DNA from: Luteolibacter rhizosphaerae | GTDB lineage: Bacteria; Verrucomicrobiota; Verrucomicrobiia; Verrucomicrobiales; Akkermansiaceae | DNA: 64,000 bases | Direction: 5' to 3' | Assembly (NCBI RefSeq): GCF_025950095.1 | Contig: NZ_JAPDDR010000007.1 | Location: 186,001-250,000, forward strand | Part shown: one piece after another, positions 52,345 through 60,470 of the stretch | How the letters are laid out: each line of letters starts with the position of its first letter | Position numbering within the stretch: the stretch's first letter is position 1 | Program-made: the position numbers and the translations under genes | Notes under the pieces: model-generated | What the model saw: the letters and a program-made list of their open reading frames with translations, nothing else | Database searches by the model: none | Told to the model about the DNA's origin: nothing

Positions 52345-54423
52345 ATGTCTGATAGTTCATCGCCAATGCCGGAAGCAGGAGAACGATTGATCGCCGCGGC
52401 GACGGATCCGCTGAGGGCGAATGCGGAGATGCAGGTGGCGGGCGAGAGGCTGCTGAGCGAGGCGATTGCGAGATCGGGAGGAGCGGAGGGTGATGAGATC
52501 CTGAAGGCGGCGGACCGGTTGGAAGGATCTAACAAGAATGGCAGACCGGGCTGGAGCAGGGTGCTCGGCCATGTCGCGGCTTGGTGCTTGTACGCGGCGC
52601 TCCTGCTGACGGGGATCATGTATTGGGTTTCGGTGAAGCCCACGCTGCTGGATATCCAATCGCTGGGAGGACTCGGGAGCATGAGTCCGCTAGGCCCGGC
52701 GGGGAAAGAGGTGGAGCCCGAATGGAAGAGGGAACTGAGCGCGGAGCAGCGGCTGCGGCTTTTCGGCGATGTTTCGCAGACATCGAAGGCGCGGCGCTGG
52801 AAGCCGCTGTGGGATCTCGATCCGACACGGCCGGAGTTCTTCGCCGAGTATGCTTCGGAGTACATTCGCGAGCACAAGGATGTGCCGCCGGACTTCCTCA
52901 AGATCGGGGAAGAGATCGATCCCGGGAATGCATGGTATCCGCTGATGGCATTCGCGATGGAGGCGGGGAAGGCGATCGAGAGCATCCCGCGGAGCGAGGA
53001 AGAGAAGGCCGCCAAGGTTCCCGCGAAGTATGTCCTGAAGGATCCGCAAGGGCTCGAGCGGGCGAAGCTTTTGCTGCGGCAGGCGGTGGCGATGCCACGG
53101 CTGGATACGCGACAACGCGAGCTGCTGGCGGCGAGGGTCCGGCTGCTGCCGCACGACAACGATTGGCCACATAGCATGCAGGGGGTGGCCTACATGGCAG
53201 GTGAAGGAGGGCGGCTGCTGCCTCTGAGGGAAGTGATCGGGATGCTGCGAGTGGAGTGCGAGCGCATCCAAGAGAGCGGCGATGCCGAGGCGATGCGGGC
53301 CTTGATCCGGGAATGGGAGGCGCTGGCGAAGCTGCTGGTAACGACTCCCGAGTGCAGCTTGATCGATGCACTGGTGAAGCAGGCGGTACTGCGCGGCGGC
53401 TTCTCCGCAACCGCGAAGGCGGCGCGGAAGATGAACCTGGAGGAAGCCGGGCGGCTGGAAGGGATCGACCAGCGACTGAAGGAGTATCGCGACAAGATCC
53501 AAGCGGCGAAGGGTGGCTACCAGGATTTCAAGAAGCGGGCAGGCGCGCTGGCGGGGCTCTCCCTGCCGACGGTGCAGAAGCAGGTGCTCAAGCCTCCGGG
53601 GATCACGGACGAGGAGCTGAAGCCCGCGCGGGTGGCCGAGCACGAGTTCATCACCAAGATCGCGCTAGGCGCGTGGTCGGCGAGTCTGGGGATGATCGCG
53701 CTGGCGGTCTTTCTCTACCGCTTCCGGGGCGGGGCCCTGCGCCGGATCCTGGCCGGGCAGATGAGCCAGTTGCTCGACCGGAAGGACCGGATGTGGATCA
53801 TGGGCGCAGGAGTAATCGCCCCGCTGGCCGCAGGCTGGCTCCTGCTACGGCTGCCGGGGACGGGAGCGAGGGAATGGAGCTTGATCGCGATCGAGTTCGC
53901 CGCGCCGATGATGGTAATTCTGTTAGGCGTGTGGCTGACGATCCCGCTGCCGGTGCTGATCGCGCGGTGGCGTTTGAGGAAGAAGGCAGGCTTTGCAGGG
54001 CTTGCTTGGAAGCGGGAGTGGATCCCGTGGCTGCTGGTGGCTTGGATGCTGCTGGCGATGCCGCTGGCGGGTTGGGCGCTGCTGCCATGGAACCTGAAGC
54101 CTCCGGTGGCGATGGCTTATGTGGCTCTGTCCTCGCTGGCGCAGGGGTGGATGATCGCAGTGGGTCTGCGCGGACTTCTCAGCAAGCAGGAGTATTTGTT
54201 GAAGCGGGTGACCCTATCGCGCGTGGTCTATCCTGCTTATCTGCTGGCAGGCATTTTGACGGGAGCGATGGCGATGCTCAGCCATCAGCTTGAAAAGCGG
54301 GCGATCCGGGCGGATCAACTGACGGGGATCTCCGCGGAGAAGCCTTCCATGAGCATCTACGAATACGAGATCACGCAGGTGATGGGGCGGGAGCTCCGGG
54401 AAGTGATCGAAACCGAAGACTGA
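52345..54423 (+). CDS. Unrecognised membrane protein, family member 4
   Basis: 692 aa. N-terminal motif ERLIAAATDPLRANAEMQ, helix about 70-90, domain with IDPGNAWYPLMA, later LKPARVAEHEF, YRFRGGALRRILAGQM, RMWIMGAGVIAPLAAGWLLL and YPAYLLAGILTGAMAML. The HAEE motif has become HQLE. Codon use resembles the neighbours. It is followed by a VOC gene after 10 bp, so the whole block may be one transcript. Function unknown. Confidence 0.75.
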   Translation: MSDSSSPMPEAGERLIAAATDPLRANAEMQVAGERLLSEAIARSGGAEGDEILKAADRLEGSNKNGRPGWSRVLGHVAAWCLYAALLLTGIMYWVSVKPTLLDIQSLGGLGSMSPLGPAGKEVEPEWKRELSAEQRLRLFGDVSQTSKARRWKPLWDLDPTRPEFFAEYASEYIREHKDVPPDFLKIGEEIDPGNAWYPLMAFAMEAGKAIESIPRSEEEKAAKVPAKYVLKDPQGLERAKLLLRQAVAMPRLDTRQRELLAARVRLLPHDNDWPHSMQGVAYMAGEGGRLLPLREVIGMLRVECERIQESGDAEAMRALIREWEALAKLLVTTPECSLIDALVKQAVLRGGFSATAKAARKMNLEEAGRLEGIDQRLKEYRDKIQAAKGGYQDFKKRAGALAGLSLPTVQKQVLKPPGITDEELKPARVAEHEFITKIALGAWSASLGMIALAVFLYRFRGGALRRILAGQMSQLLDRKDRMWIMGAGVIAPLAAGWLLLRLPGTGAREWSLIAIEFAAPMMVILLGVWLTIPLPVLIARWRLRKKAGFAGLAWKREWIPWLLVAWMLLAMPLAGWALLPWNLKPPVAMAYVALSSLAQGWMIAVGLRGLLSKQEYLLKRVTLSRVVYPAYLLAGILTGAMAMLSHQLEKRAIRADQLTGISAEKPSMSIYEYEITQVMGRELREVIETED

Positions 54424-54433
54424 AGCAGCCGAT

Positions 54434-54820
54434 ATGAAGATCCGAGGTATTCACCATGTGGCGATCATCGCGGGCGATTACGAGCGCTCGAAGGCCTTTT
54501 ATACGGAGGTGCTGGGGTTCCAGGTGATCCGGGAGACTTACCGGGAAGTACGAGATTCGTACAAGTTGGACCTGGAGTTGCCGGATGGGACGCAGATCGA
54601 GCTGTTCTCGTTTCCGGGGGCGCCGGAGAGGGCGTCGTATCCGGAGGCGCGGGGGTTGCGGCACCTGGCGTTTGCCACGGGGGATCTGGATGCGGCGGTG
54701 GCGTTTTTGTTAGAGAAAGGGGTGGAGGTGGAGGCAGTAAGGGTGGATGAGTTGACGGGGAGAAGGTTCACGTTTTTTGCGGATCCGGACGGTTTGCCGC
54801 TAGAGCTTTACGAGGGGTGA
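54434..54820 (+). CDS. VOC (glyoxalase-type) protein
   Basis: 128 aa. It starts with the metal-ligand strand IHHVAIIAGDYERSKAFYTEVLGF, with a second half beginning LRHLAFATGDLDAAVAFL and ending FFADPDGLPLELYE, so both beta-alpha-beta modules of the vicinal oxygen chelate fold are present. Ligands His8, Glu (IELFSF), His (LRHL) and Glu (LELYE) are in place. Glyoxalase I or a similar lyase is likely. It is 10 bp after member 4 of the membrane family on the same strand. Confidence 0.9.
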   Translation: MKIRGIHHVAIIAGDYERSKAFYTEVLGFQVIRETYREVRDSYKLDLELPDGTQIELFSFPGAPERASYPEARGLRHLAFATGDLDAAVAFLLEKGVEVEAVRVDELTGRRFTFFADPDGLPLELYEG

Positions 54821-55124
54821 TTTGTTAGAGACGGGTAGATGGAGGGATGCGGGTGGACGCCAAGGTCCGCAACCTCTTCGAGGTAGGATATCTGCGGTGG
54901 TCTAACCCCGGGTAGGCCTGTGGCCAACCCGGGGCTTTGTTGCTTAGTCCCGTTGGGACATTTGAGTGGGGACCAATACACGGAGGATCCGATGAAGGAC
55001 AAGGTGCGAAGCATGCAAACCCGGAGTTCACCGACGGGGAACCAAGAGCATAGAGCGCGGCGATATCCCAGGCGGGCGCGAGAAGCCGGAAGGACGAGAG
55101 TCCTTCCGCTACCGTGGGGGGACG
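54821..55124. other. 304-bp intergenic region with stem-loops of a dispersed-repeat type
   Basis: No gene. An 8-bp stem CCCCGGGT (54906-54913) with ACCCGGGG (54927-54934) encloses GGCCTGTGGCC, then CTTTGTTG; a second small stem GTCCCGTTGGGAC follows (54947-54959), and 'gaaggacgagagtccttc' near 55090-55107 forms a third. Frames of 68 residues read here look like those commonly miscalled in repeats of this lineage. The first stem could end the VOC transcript. Confidence 0.6.
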
Positions 55125-56246
55125 TTAGCGGCGCTTGGCGGCGGCGGAGGTGACTTCGGCGACGAGGCGATGGAGGACGAGGCGGTGGTCGAGGCCGGTG
55201 GTGACGAGGGAGCGATCGGCCTTGAGGGTGGACTCCATGGCGCCGCGGAGGCCTTCCATGCTGAAGGCTTCGGCACCGCGGAGGCAGAGGAAGAGCGGGT
55301 AGATATTCACGCCGCCGGTTTTCTTCTGCGGGAGCCAGAGGCGCTCCATTTCGGGGAGGCGGTCGACGGCGGCGGCGAAGTCCTTGTAGTTCCGCATGGG
55401 GAGGCGCTTCTCGGCGAGGACCTTCGCCATGAAGAGATTCCGCACGGTGGGGATGATCGAGGCGCGCATGAGACCGATGGCGTTCTCGCCGCGCTCGAGC
55501 TGGTGGTCGATGAGTTCGAGGGCGCGGGCGGCATTGCCGGTCTGGAGGGCATTGCCGATTTCGAAAACGACGCCGGCTCGGCTGAGGGGGACCATGCGGC
55601 GGACGTCGTCGGCATTCACCTCGCGACGGTCCGGGCCGAGGTAGAGGTCGATCTTCTCGAGTTCGTTGCCGATCTGGCGGGTGGCCTCGCCGGCGAGCAT
55701 GACGAAGAGTTCGAGGGCTTCGGGCTCGAAGCGGAGGCCGAGATCCTTGGCGCGCTTTTCGACGAGATCGGCGACTTCCTCCTGCCAGCCTTCGCGGGAG
55801 GTATCGATCTTGTCGTAGGCTTTCACCTGGGCGTTCTTTTCGAGGAACTTCCAGAAGGCACGGCGCTTGTCGATGCCGGTGGCGCTGAGGAGGAAGACGA
55901 CGCCCTTGCCGAGGCCGGCCTCGAGGCAGGATTTGAGGGAGTCGACGCCGGAGAGGGTGCGCTCCGAGCGGCCGGTGACATCGTCGATGAGGAAGCTGGC
56001 GTTCTTCAGCCAGACGACTTTTTCCCCGCCGAAGAAGGGCATGGTATTGAGGGCCTCGACGACGGAGCGGCAGATCTGGAAAGCGCCCTCGGAGTTGTCG
56101 GCATTGCCGTCGATGGTTTCGTGGGTGAAGCCGTCGTCATTGCCGCCGGTGAGTTCCCGGTGGAGGCGGAGGGCTTCTTCCTTCACGCGCCCGTCGTCGC
56201 TGCCGACGATGGCGAAGATGTTCGAGTTCGGCTTGGCGGCGGCCAC
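55125..56246 (-). CDS. holA: DNA polymerase III delta subunit
   Basis: 373 aa. The AAA+ fold of HolA is visible: IFAIVGSDDGRVKEEALRL (N-terminal strand and helix), MPFFGGEKVVWLKNASFL, TGIDKRRAFWKFLEKNAQV, and a C-terminal helical collar (LRGAMESTLKADRSLVTTGLDHRLVLHRLV). It opens the beta clamp as part of the clamp loader with tau/gamma and delta-prime. Sequence divergence is high, as usual for HolA. tadA lies 31 bp upstream on the same strand. Confidence 0.92.
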   Translation of the reverse strand: MAAAKPNSNIFAIVGSDDGRVKEEALRLHRELTGGNDDGFTHETIDGNADNSEGAFQICRSVVEALNTMPFFGGEKVVWLKNASFLIDDVTGRSERTLSGVDSLKSCLEAGLGKGVVFLLSATGIDKRRAFWKFLEKNAQVKAYDKIDTSREGWQEEVADLVEKRAKDLGLRFEPEALELFVMLAGEATRQIGNELEKIDLYLGPDRREVNADDVRRMVPLSRAGVVFEIGNALQTGNAARALELIDHQLERGENAIGLMRASIIPTVRNLFMAKVLAEKRLPMRNYKDFAAAVDRLPEMERLWLPQKKTGGVNIYPLFLCLRGAEAFSMEGLRGAMESTLKADRSLVTTGLDHRLVLHRLVAEVTSAAAKRR

Positions 56247-56277
56247 GGGGGAGGATGGTCCGGGGGGAGGAGACCTG

Positions 56278-56805
56278 TCAAAGCTCCAGCGGGCCGGAGC
56301 CGGGGCGGGTCTTGGATTCGCCGTTCTTTTTCCGCTCGCGGGCCTCGCGGAAGAAGCCTTGGAGCAGGGCGAGACTCTCGTCGTGAAGCACGCCGGAGGT
56401 GATCTCGCAGCGGTGATTCAGGGGCGGATTGGCGTCGAGGAGGTTGATCCAGCCGCCGGCGGCGCCGGCCTTGGGGTCTGGGCAGCCGAAGACGACACGC
56501 TCCGGGCGGCAGTGGACGATGGCCCCGGCGCACATGGGGCAGGGCTCCTTGGTGACGTAGAGGGTGCATTTCTCAAGCCGCCAATCGCCGAGGACATTCT
56601 GGGCGGCGGTGAGGGCGAGCATTTCGGCGTGGGCGGTGGCGTCGCGGAGGGTTTCGACCTGGTTCCAAGCGCGGGCGATGATCTTGCCCTCGCGGGCGAT
56701 GACGCAGCCGATGGGGACCTCGGTGGCGGCGTAGGCGCGCTTCGCCTCGCGCATGGCTTGGGCCATGAAGTAGTCGTCGCTGGCGAGATCGATGATGGGG
56801 TCCAC
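56278..56805 (-). CDS. tadA: tRNA-specific adenosine deaminase (TadA-like)
   Basis: 175 aa. The zinc site is complete: HAEM (His with the proton-shuttling Glu) and PCPMCAGAI (two Cys). DDYFMAQAMREAKRAY, EVPIGCVIAREG and RVVFGCPDPKAGAAGG are TadA signatures. It deaminates A34 to inosine in tRNA-Arg. A guanine deaminase-like function is less likely given the LNHRCEITSGVL segment. Coupled to holA downstream by a 31-bp gap. Confidence 0.93.
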   Translation of the reverse strand: MDPIIDLASDDYFMAQAMREAKRAYAATEVPIGCVIAREGKIIARAWNQVETLRDATAHAEMLALTAAQNVLGDWRLEKCTLYVTKEPCPMCAGAIVHCRPERVVFGCPDPKAGAAGGWINLLDANPPLNHRCEITSGVLHDESLALLQGFFREARERKKNGESKTRPGSGPLEL

Positions 56806-56815
56806 GGGGCTGGGA

Positions 56816-57310
56816 TAAGTTCCAAGTCAGAAGTATCAAGTGCCAAAGGAGAAAGCCGGGGAGTCAGGCTGCTCTTGCGGCGGCGGAGACCGCGGCGAGG
56901 TAGCAGAGGAGGATGACGGACCCGGCGAACAGGGCATAGACCAGTGCCCGGCGAGAGGCAGTCCAGCCGCGGGTGAGCGGGCTGCTCAATATCACGGGGG
57001 CGACAAGAAGGCCGCCGGCGAGCGTGACGGCGCCCGGCAGGAAAAATGCCATGCGGATCTCTTTCTCGGTGGCTTGGGTGAATTCCTCCAAGGCCGGCGG
57101 GTAGAACTCGCCCTGAAGCCAAATCCCGAAAATGCCGCCAGCGATGACCAGGACGCCCATGACCAAACCAATGCAGGCAACGGAGCGGGAGTCTGATGCG
57201 GAGATCTTGTCCATCGCACAAGATAGAGGGAAGAGCCCGGACGAGCCAAGACTCAAGAGCCGGCGACGGCCTGCCTTTCTTGGAACTTGGCACTTCTGAC
57301 TTGGAACTTA
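56816..57310. repeat. 19-bp inverted repeats bracketing a small membrane gene
   Basis: TAAGTTCCAAGTCAGAAGT at 56816-56834 recurs in inverted form at 57292-57310; further partial matches (caagtgcc / gccaagttcca) extend the arms. Related words appear at 23588-23604 and 19275-19310, so this is a dispersed repeat. The 495-bp segment holds the gene at 56864-57214. Confidence 0.75.
56864..57214 (-). CDS. Small three-helix membrane protein
   Basis: 116 aa. Start MDKISASDSR at 57214; the open frame extends 14 codons further but with no ribosome-site cue. Hydrophobic segments at about 12-34 (VACIGLVMGVLVIAGGIFGIWL), 54-76 (MAFFLPGAVTLAGGLLVAPVIL) and 89-112. No recognised family. It is enclosed by the 19-bp inverted repeats and lies between tadA and rpe. 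Confidence 0.6.
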   Translation of the reverse strand: MDKISASDSRSVACIGLVMGVLVIAGGIFGIWLQGEFYPPALEEFTQATEKEIRMAFFLPGAVTLAGGLLVAPVILSSPLTRGWTASRRALVYALFAGSVILLCYLAAVSAAARAA

Positions 57311-57320
57311 GGCTCTCCGC

Positions 57321-57989
57321 GTGATCCCGCCGACGTATCGAGACCGAGTAATCGCCCCTTCCCTGCTGGCCGCTGATTTTTCCCGCGTGCGGGAGGAAGT
57401 GACGCGCGCGATCAATGCCGGTGCCGATTGGCTGCACCTGGACGTGATGGACGGGCATTTCGTGGACAACATTTCCTTCGGACCGGCGATGGTGCAGGCG
57501 GTGCACGAGACGAACGACATTTACCTGGACGTGCATCTGATGGTGTCGCGGCCGGACCACTATCTGCCGCGATTCGTGGCGGCGGGTGCTGACCTGATCA
57601 CGGTGCACGTGGAGGCAGGTCACGATGTGGATTCCACGCTGCGCAAGATCCGGGATGCAGGATGCAAGGCGGGTCTGGCGATCAATCCGGCGACGCCGCT
57701 GGAGGCCGCGCTGCCGCATCTGGCGCATGCGGACCTGCTGCTATGCATGACGGTGGTGCCGGGCTTCGGCGGGCAGGCCTTCATGCCGGAGGTGCTGCCG
57801 AAGATCGAGGCGGCGGTGAAGTGGCGCGAGGAGCAAGGGCTGGCCTTCCACATCGAGGTGGACGGGGGGATCGATGCGCTGACGGCGGCCCGCTGCGCAA
57901 AAGCCGGGGCGAACGTAATGGTGGCGGGGTCCTCCACCTTCAAGGCGCCGGATATGGCGGCGGCGATCCGGCAGATCCGGGAGGCCTAA
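57321..57989 (+). CDS. rpe: Ribulose-phosphate 3-epimerase
   Basis: 222 aa from a GTG start. IAPSLLAADFSRV, WLHLDVMDGHFVDNISFGP, LDVHLMVSRP, MTVVPGFGGQAFMPEVLPKI and EVDGGIDALTAARCAKAGANVMVAGSS are all Rpe signatures; the metal and catalytic residues (His, Asp in LDVMDGH; Asp in EVDGGI) are present. It interconverts ribulose-5-phosphate and xylulose-5-phosphate. Full length. Its promoter lies in or just beyond the inverted-repeat arm at 57292-57310. Confidence 0.97.
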   Translation: MIPPTYRDRVIAPSLLAADFSRVREEVTRAINAGADWLHLDVMDGHFVDNISFGPAMVQAVHETNDIYLDVHLMVSRPDHYLPRFVAAGADLITVHVEAGHDVDSTLRKIRDAGCKAGLAINPATPLEAALPHLAHADLLLCMTVVPGFGGQAFMPEVLPKIEAAVKWREEQGLAFHIEVDGGIDALTAARCAKAGANVMVAGSSTFKAPDMAAAIRQIREA

Positions 57990-58031
57990 CCAAGGGACGA
58001 AAAGCGGCGCCAGCGGCGCTATCAGCATGTC

Positions 58032-58976
58032 ATGAAGTCCTCGAATCTCATCGCCATCGGAGCCGCTCTGGCCGGCTTTGCCATAGGCTGGATCGCCAAG
58101 CCGTCCGGGGAAGCGCCTGCGGAGAAAACGGCAGAAATGGCCGATGCGGGGAAGAAGCCGCGGGCCGGGATGGATTCGAAGTCGGGCGACCGCTCGGAGC
58201 GTCCGCTGGTGCTCAAGCAGCGGCCCAGTGCCAAGGGTAGTGCCGAGCGAGATCCGGAAATCTCGGCTGCCGAGCGGAACTTTCAGGTGAGCTTCAGCAG
58301 TGCGGGCGAGCGAACCAACAATGCACGGCTGAACCGGCTTTCCGAGGCTCTGGGCCTGAGCGAAGAGCAGAAGACGGCGGTGAACGCGCTGCTGAGCGGG
58401 CGGCGCGAGGGATTCAAGGACCTGAAAGGGAAGGGCAAGACGCCTTCCGAGATGGTGGCGGAAGCAGGCAACTCGGTGGCGGTCTTCGAGAACGCCCTGA
58501 AGGATGTGCTCGATGACGAGCAGATGCAGGCCTACCAAGATCTGAAAGTCCGCGAGCGGCAGAACGACATCGAGGCGAAGGCAGCGACCGAGTTCGCCGA
58601 TTTGGTCCGGCAGGTGGATCTTTCCATCGAGCAGCGCGATCAAGCGATGGAAGCGATGCGCAAGATCAGCGAGGAATCCTTCGCGAAGAGGCCTGCGGGT
58701 TGGGAGTTGATGTCGGAATCGATGGAGATGATGGGGGGCCTTTACAACGATGCCTTCGAGAACATGTCGGGCTTCTTGGATGATCCGGCGGTGATGGGCA
58801 ACCCGGCCGAGATGCAAAAACGGATGAACGAGGCACACCGCGCCGCCTCCGAGCAGAAGGTTTCGCGGCTCACGGAGATCCTGACGCCGGCGCAGTTGCA
58901 GCAGTTCCGTGCGACGCTGGATGCGCGGTCGAATTTCCGTGAGATTTCGCCTGTGCCGCCGACACCCCAGCGCTGA
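58032..58976 (+). CDS. Membrane-anchored LTXXQ/Spy-like helical protein
   Basis: 314 aa. A short anchor (LIAIGAALAGFAIGWIA, residues 6-22) is followed by a linker and an all-helical domain (about 85-300). The segments LGLSEEQKTAVNALLSGRREGF, LDDEQMQAYQDLKV and RLTEILTPAQLQQFRATLDA carry the LTXXQ pattern of Spy/CpxP-like periplasmic chaperones. The family match is by eye and moderate. The TGATG overlap couples it to a parvulin gene, which strengthens a protein-folding theme. Confidence 0.6.
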   Translation: MKSSNLIAIGAALAGFAIGWIAKPSGEAPAEKTAEMADAGKKPRAGMDSKSGDRSERPLVLKQRPSAKGSAERDPEISAAERNFQVSFSSAGERTNNARLNRLSEALGLSEEQKTAVNALLSGRREGFKDLKGKGKTPSEMVAEAGNSVAVFENALKDVLDDEQMQAYQDLKVRERQNDIEAKAATEFADLVRQVDLSIEQRDQAMEAMRKISEESFAKRPAGWELMSESMEMMGGLYNDAFENMSGFLDDPAVMGNPAEMQKRMNEAHRAASEQKVSRLTEILTPAQLQQFRATLDARSNFREISPVPPTPQR

Positions 58977-59827
58977 TGCCGATGCTGAGAGTCAATGGTG
59001 AGCTGGCGGATCCAGGGTTAATCGAGGAGGCCTTTGCACGGCTGAAGGCGGAGGCGGAGCTGCTGAGCGAGGTGTCCTGCTGCGAGCGCGACGAGGAGTT
59101 CCGGACGCAGGCGGAGGAGGAAACGACCGATGGCATCCTGCTGGCGCAGGAGGCGGAGCGGCGGGTGCCGATGCCATCCGGTGAGGAGGTCCGCACGGCC
59201 TTCGAGAACACGCTGCGGCAATGGCGTGAGCACGGGGCATCTTGGGATCTGCTGGATGCCGAGCGGGATTCGCTGCGGGCGGAGACGATTTCGCGGATGC
59301 GGATGGAGCGCTTTACGGAAGAACTGTGGCAGGAGCTTCCCGAATTGAGCCATGCGGATCTGCAAGCGTGGTATCAGACGAACCGCCCACGCTTCCGGAC
59401 CACGGCGGCGGCGCGCCCTCTGCATCTGGTGCGCTTCCCCGAGGGAGGCGATCCGTGGGATGACTACGAGGCGATGCTGAAGCTGCGGGCGAGGGCGCTG
59501 GCGGGAGAGGACTTCGCGGCGCTGGCGAAGGAGCACACGAAGAAGCGCGGTGGGGAGATCGACTTGGGCTGGATCGAGCAACAGCGCGTGTTCAATCCCT
59601 TCGAGGCGATGTTGTTCTCGCTGCGAGCCGGTGAGGTAAGTCCGGTCTTCTACTACGAGCAGGCGCTGCACCTAGTGAAGGTGGAGGAAGTGAGGGAGGC
59701 GGAGGTGAAGGCCTTCGACGAGGTGGCAGAGATCGTGCGCGAGGAGCTGGTGCGCGAGCGGCGGCTGAAGGTGCTGAAGGATTTGGCAATCAAGCTAAGG
59801 GAGACCGCGGTGATCGAGAGGGCTTGA
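58976..59827 (+). CDS. Parvulin-type peptidyl-prolyl isomerase
   Basis: 283 aa. The C-terminal half (about 140-245) holds a PpiC rotamase domain: ARPLHLVRFPEG, ARALAGEDFAALAKEHTKKRGGEIDLGWI, FNPFEAMLFSLRAGEVSPVFYYEQALHLVKV. The N-terminal helices (20-130) resemble the SurA/NifM chaperone part. No signal peptide or anchor is visible, so it is cytoplasmic or exported by another route. Starts within the stop of the LTXXQ-like gene (TGATG). Confidence 0.88.
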   Translation: MPMLRVNGELADPGLIEEAFARLKAEAELLSEVSCCERDEEFRTQAEEETTDGILLAQEAERRVPMPSGEEVRTAFENTLRQWREHGASWDLLDAERDSLRAETISRMRMERFTEELWQELPELSHADLQAWYQTNRPRFRTTAAARPLHLVRFPEGGDPWDDYEAMLKLRARALAGEDFAALAKEHTKKRGGEIDLGWIEQQRVFNPFEAMLFSLRAGEVSPVFYYEQALHLVKVEEVREAEVKAFDEVAEIVREELVRERRLKVLKDLAIKLRETAVIERA

Positions 59828-59875
59828 TGACGAAGGTTCTGGCGGTAGCTCGCGGGGCCTGCTAGAAGCCGCCCG

Positions 59876-60439
59876 ATGGAACCTTCAGCCTCCCCGAATC
59901 CCTATGCGGCACCCTCCGACTTAGCCGGAGCTCTGGCGCACGACGGTGAGCGGAAGTTCTATCGAGAGGGGAAATTCCTCGTGGTGCGCGACGGGGCGGA
60001 ACTGCCGAATCGCTGCATCCACACCAACGAGGATGTGCCTCCCTCGGGATGGAGGAAGAGGAAGCAGATTACATGGACGCCGCAATGGGTCTTCATCACC
60101 ATCCTGCTTAGTCCGCTAGTGCTCCTGCTACTAGCCTTGGTCCTCCAGAAGAAGGCGCATATCACCTACAGCATGAGCCAAGCCGCCCGGTCCCGCCTGA
60201 TGCGAAAGCGGTTGATCTGGCTCGGTATCTTCGCCGCCGGCGTCGCGATCGCCGTGGCGGGTGGAATGCTCCTGTCCTCGGACGAGAGTTTGATCGCGGT
60301 GTTGGCAGGGATCCTTGTCGGTTTCGTAGGGCTCGTCGGCAGTGTCGTCCAATATGCGCTGGCGGTAACAGGACACCGGGACGGACGATTCACGGTGAAA
60401 GGATGCTGCGAGGCTTACTTGAATTCCTTGCCGGGGTAG
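59876..60439 (+). CDS. Small membrane protein with NPYAAPS start
   Basis: 187 aa. It begins MEPSASPNPYAAPSDL, a start common in Planctomycetes and Verrucomicrobia membrane proteins of unknown role. A soluble part (20-65) with NRCIHTNEDVP precedes helices at about 70-92 (WVFITILLSPLVLLLLALVLQ), 112-132 and 137-162. It converges on member 5 of the membrane family with a 31-bp gap. Function unknown. Confidence 0.7.
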   Translation: MEPSASPNPYAAPSDLAGALAHDGERKFYREGKFLVVRDGAELPNRCIHTNEDVPPSGWRKRKQITWTPQWVFITILLSPLVLLLLALVLQKKAHITYSMSQAARSRLMRKRLIWLGIFAAGVAIAVAGGMLLSSDESLIAVLAGILVGFVGLVGSVVQYALAVTGHRDGRFTVKGCCEAYLNSLPG

Positions 60440-60470
60440 GTTCCTGCCAACGCACGCGATGAGCGGAGGT

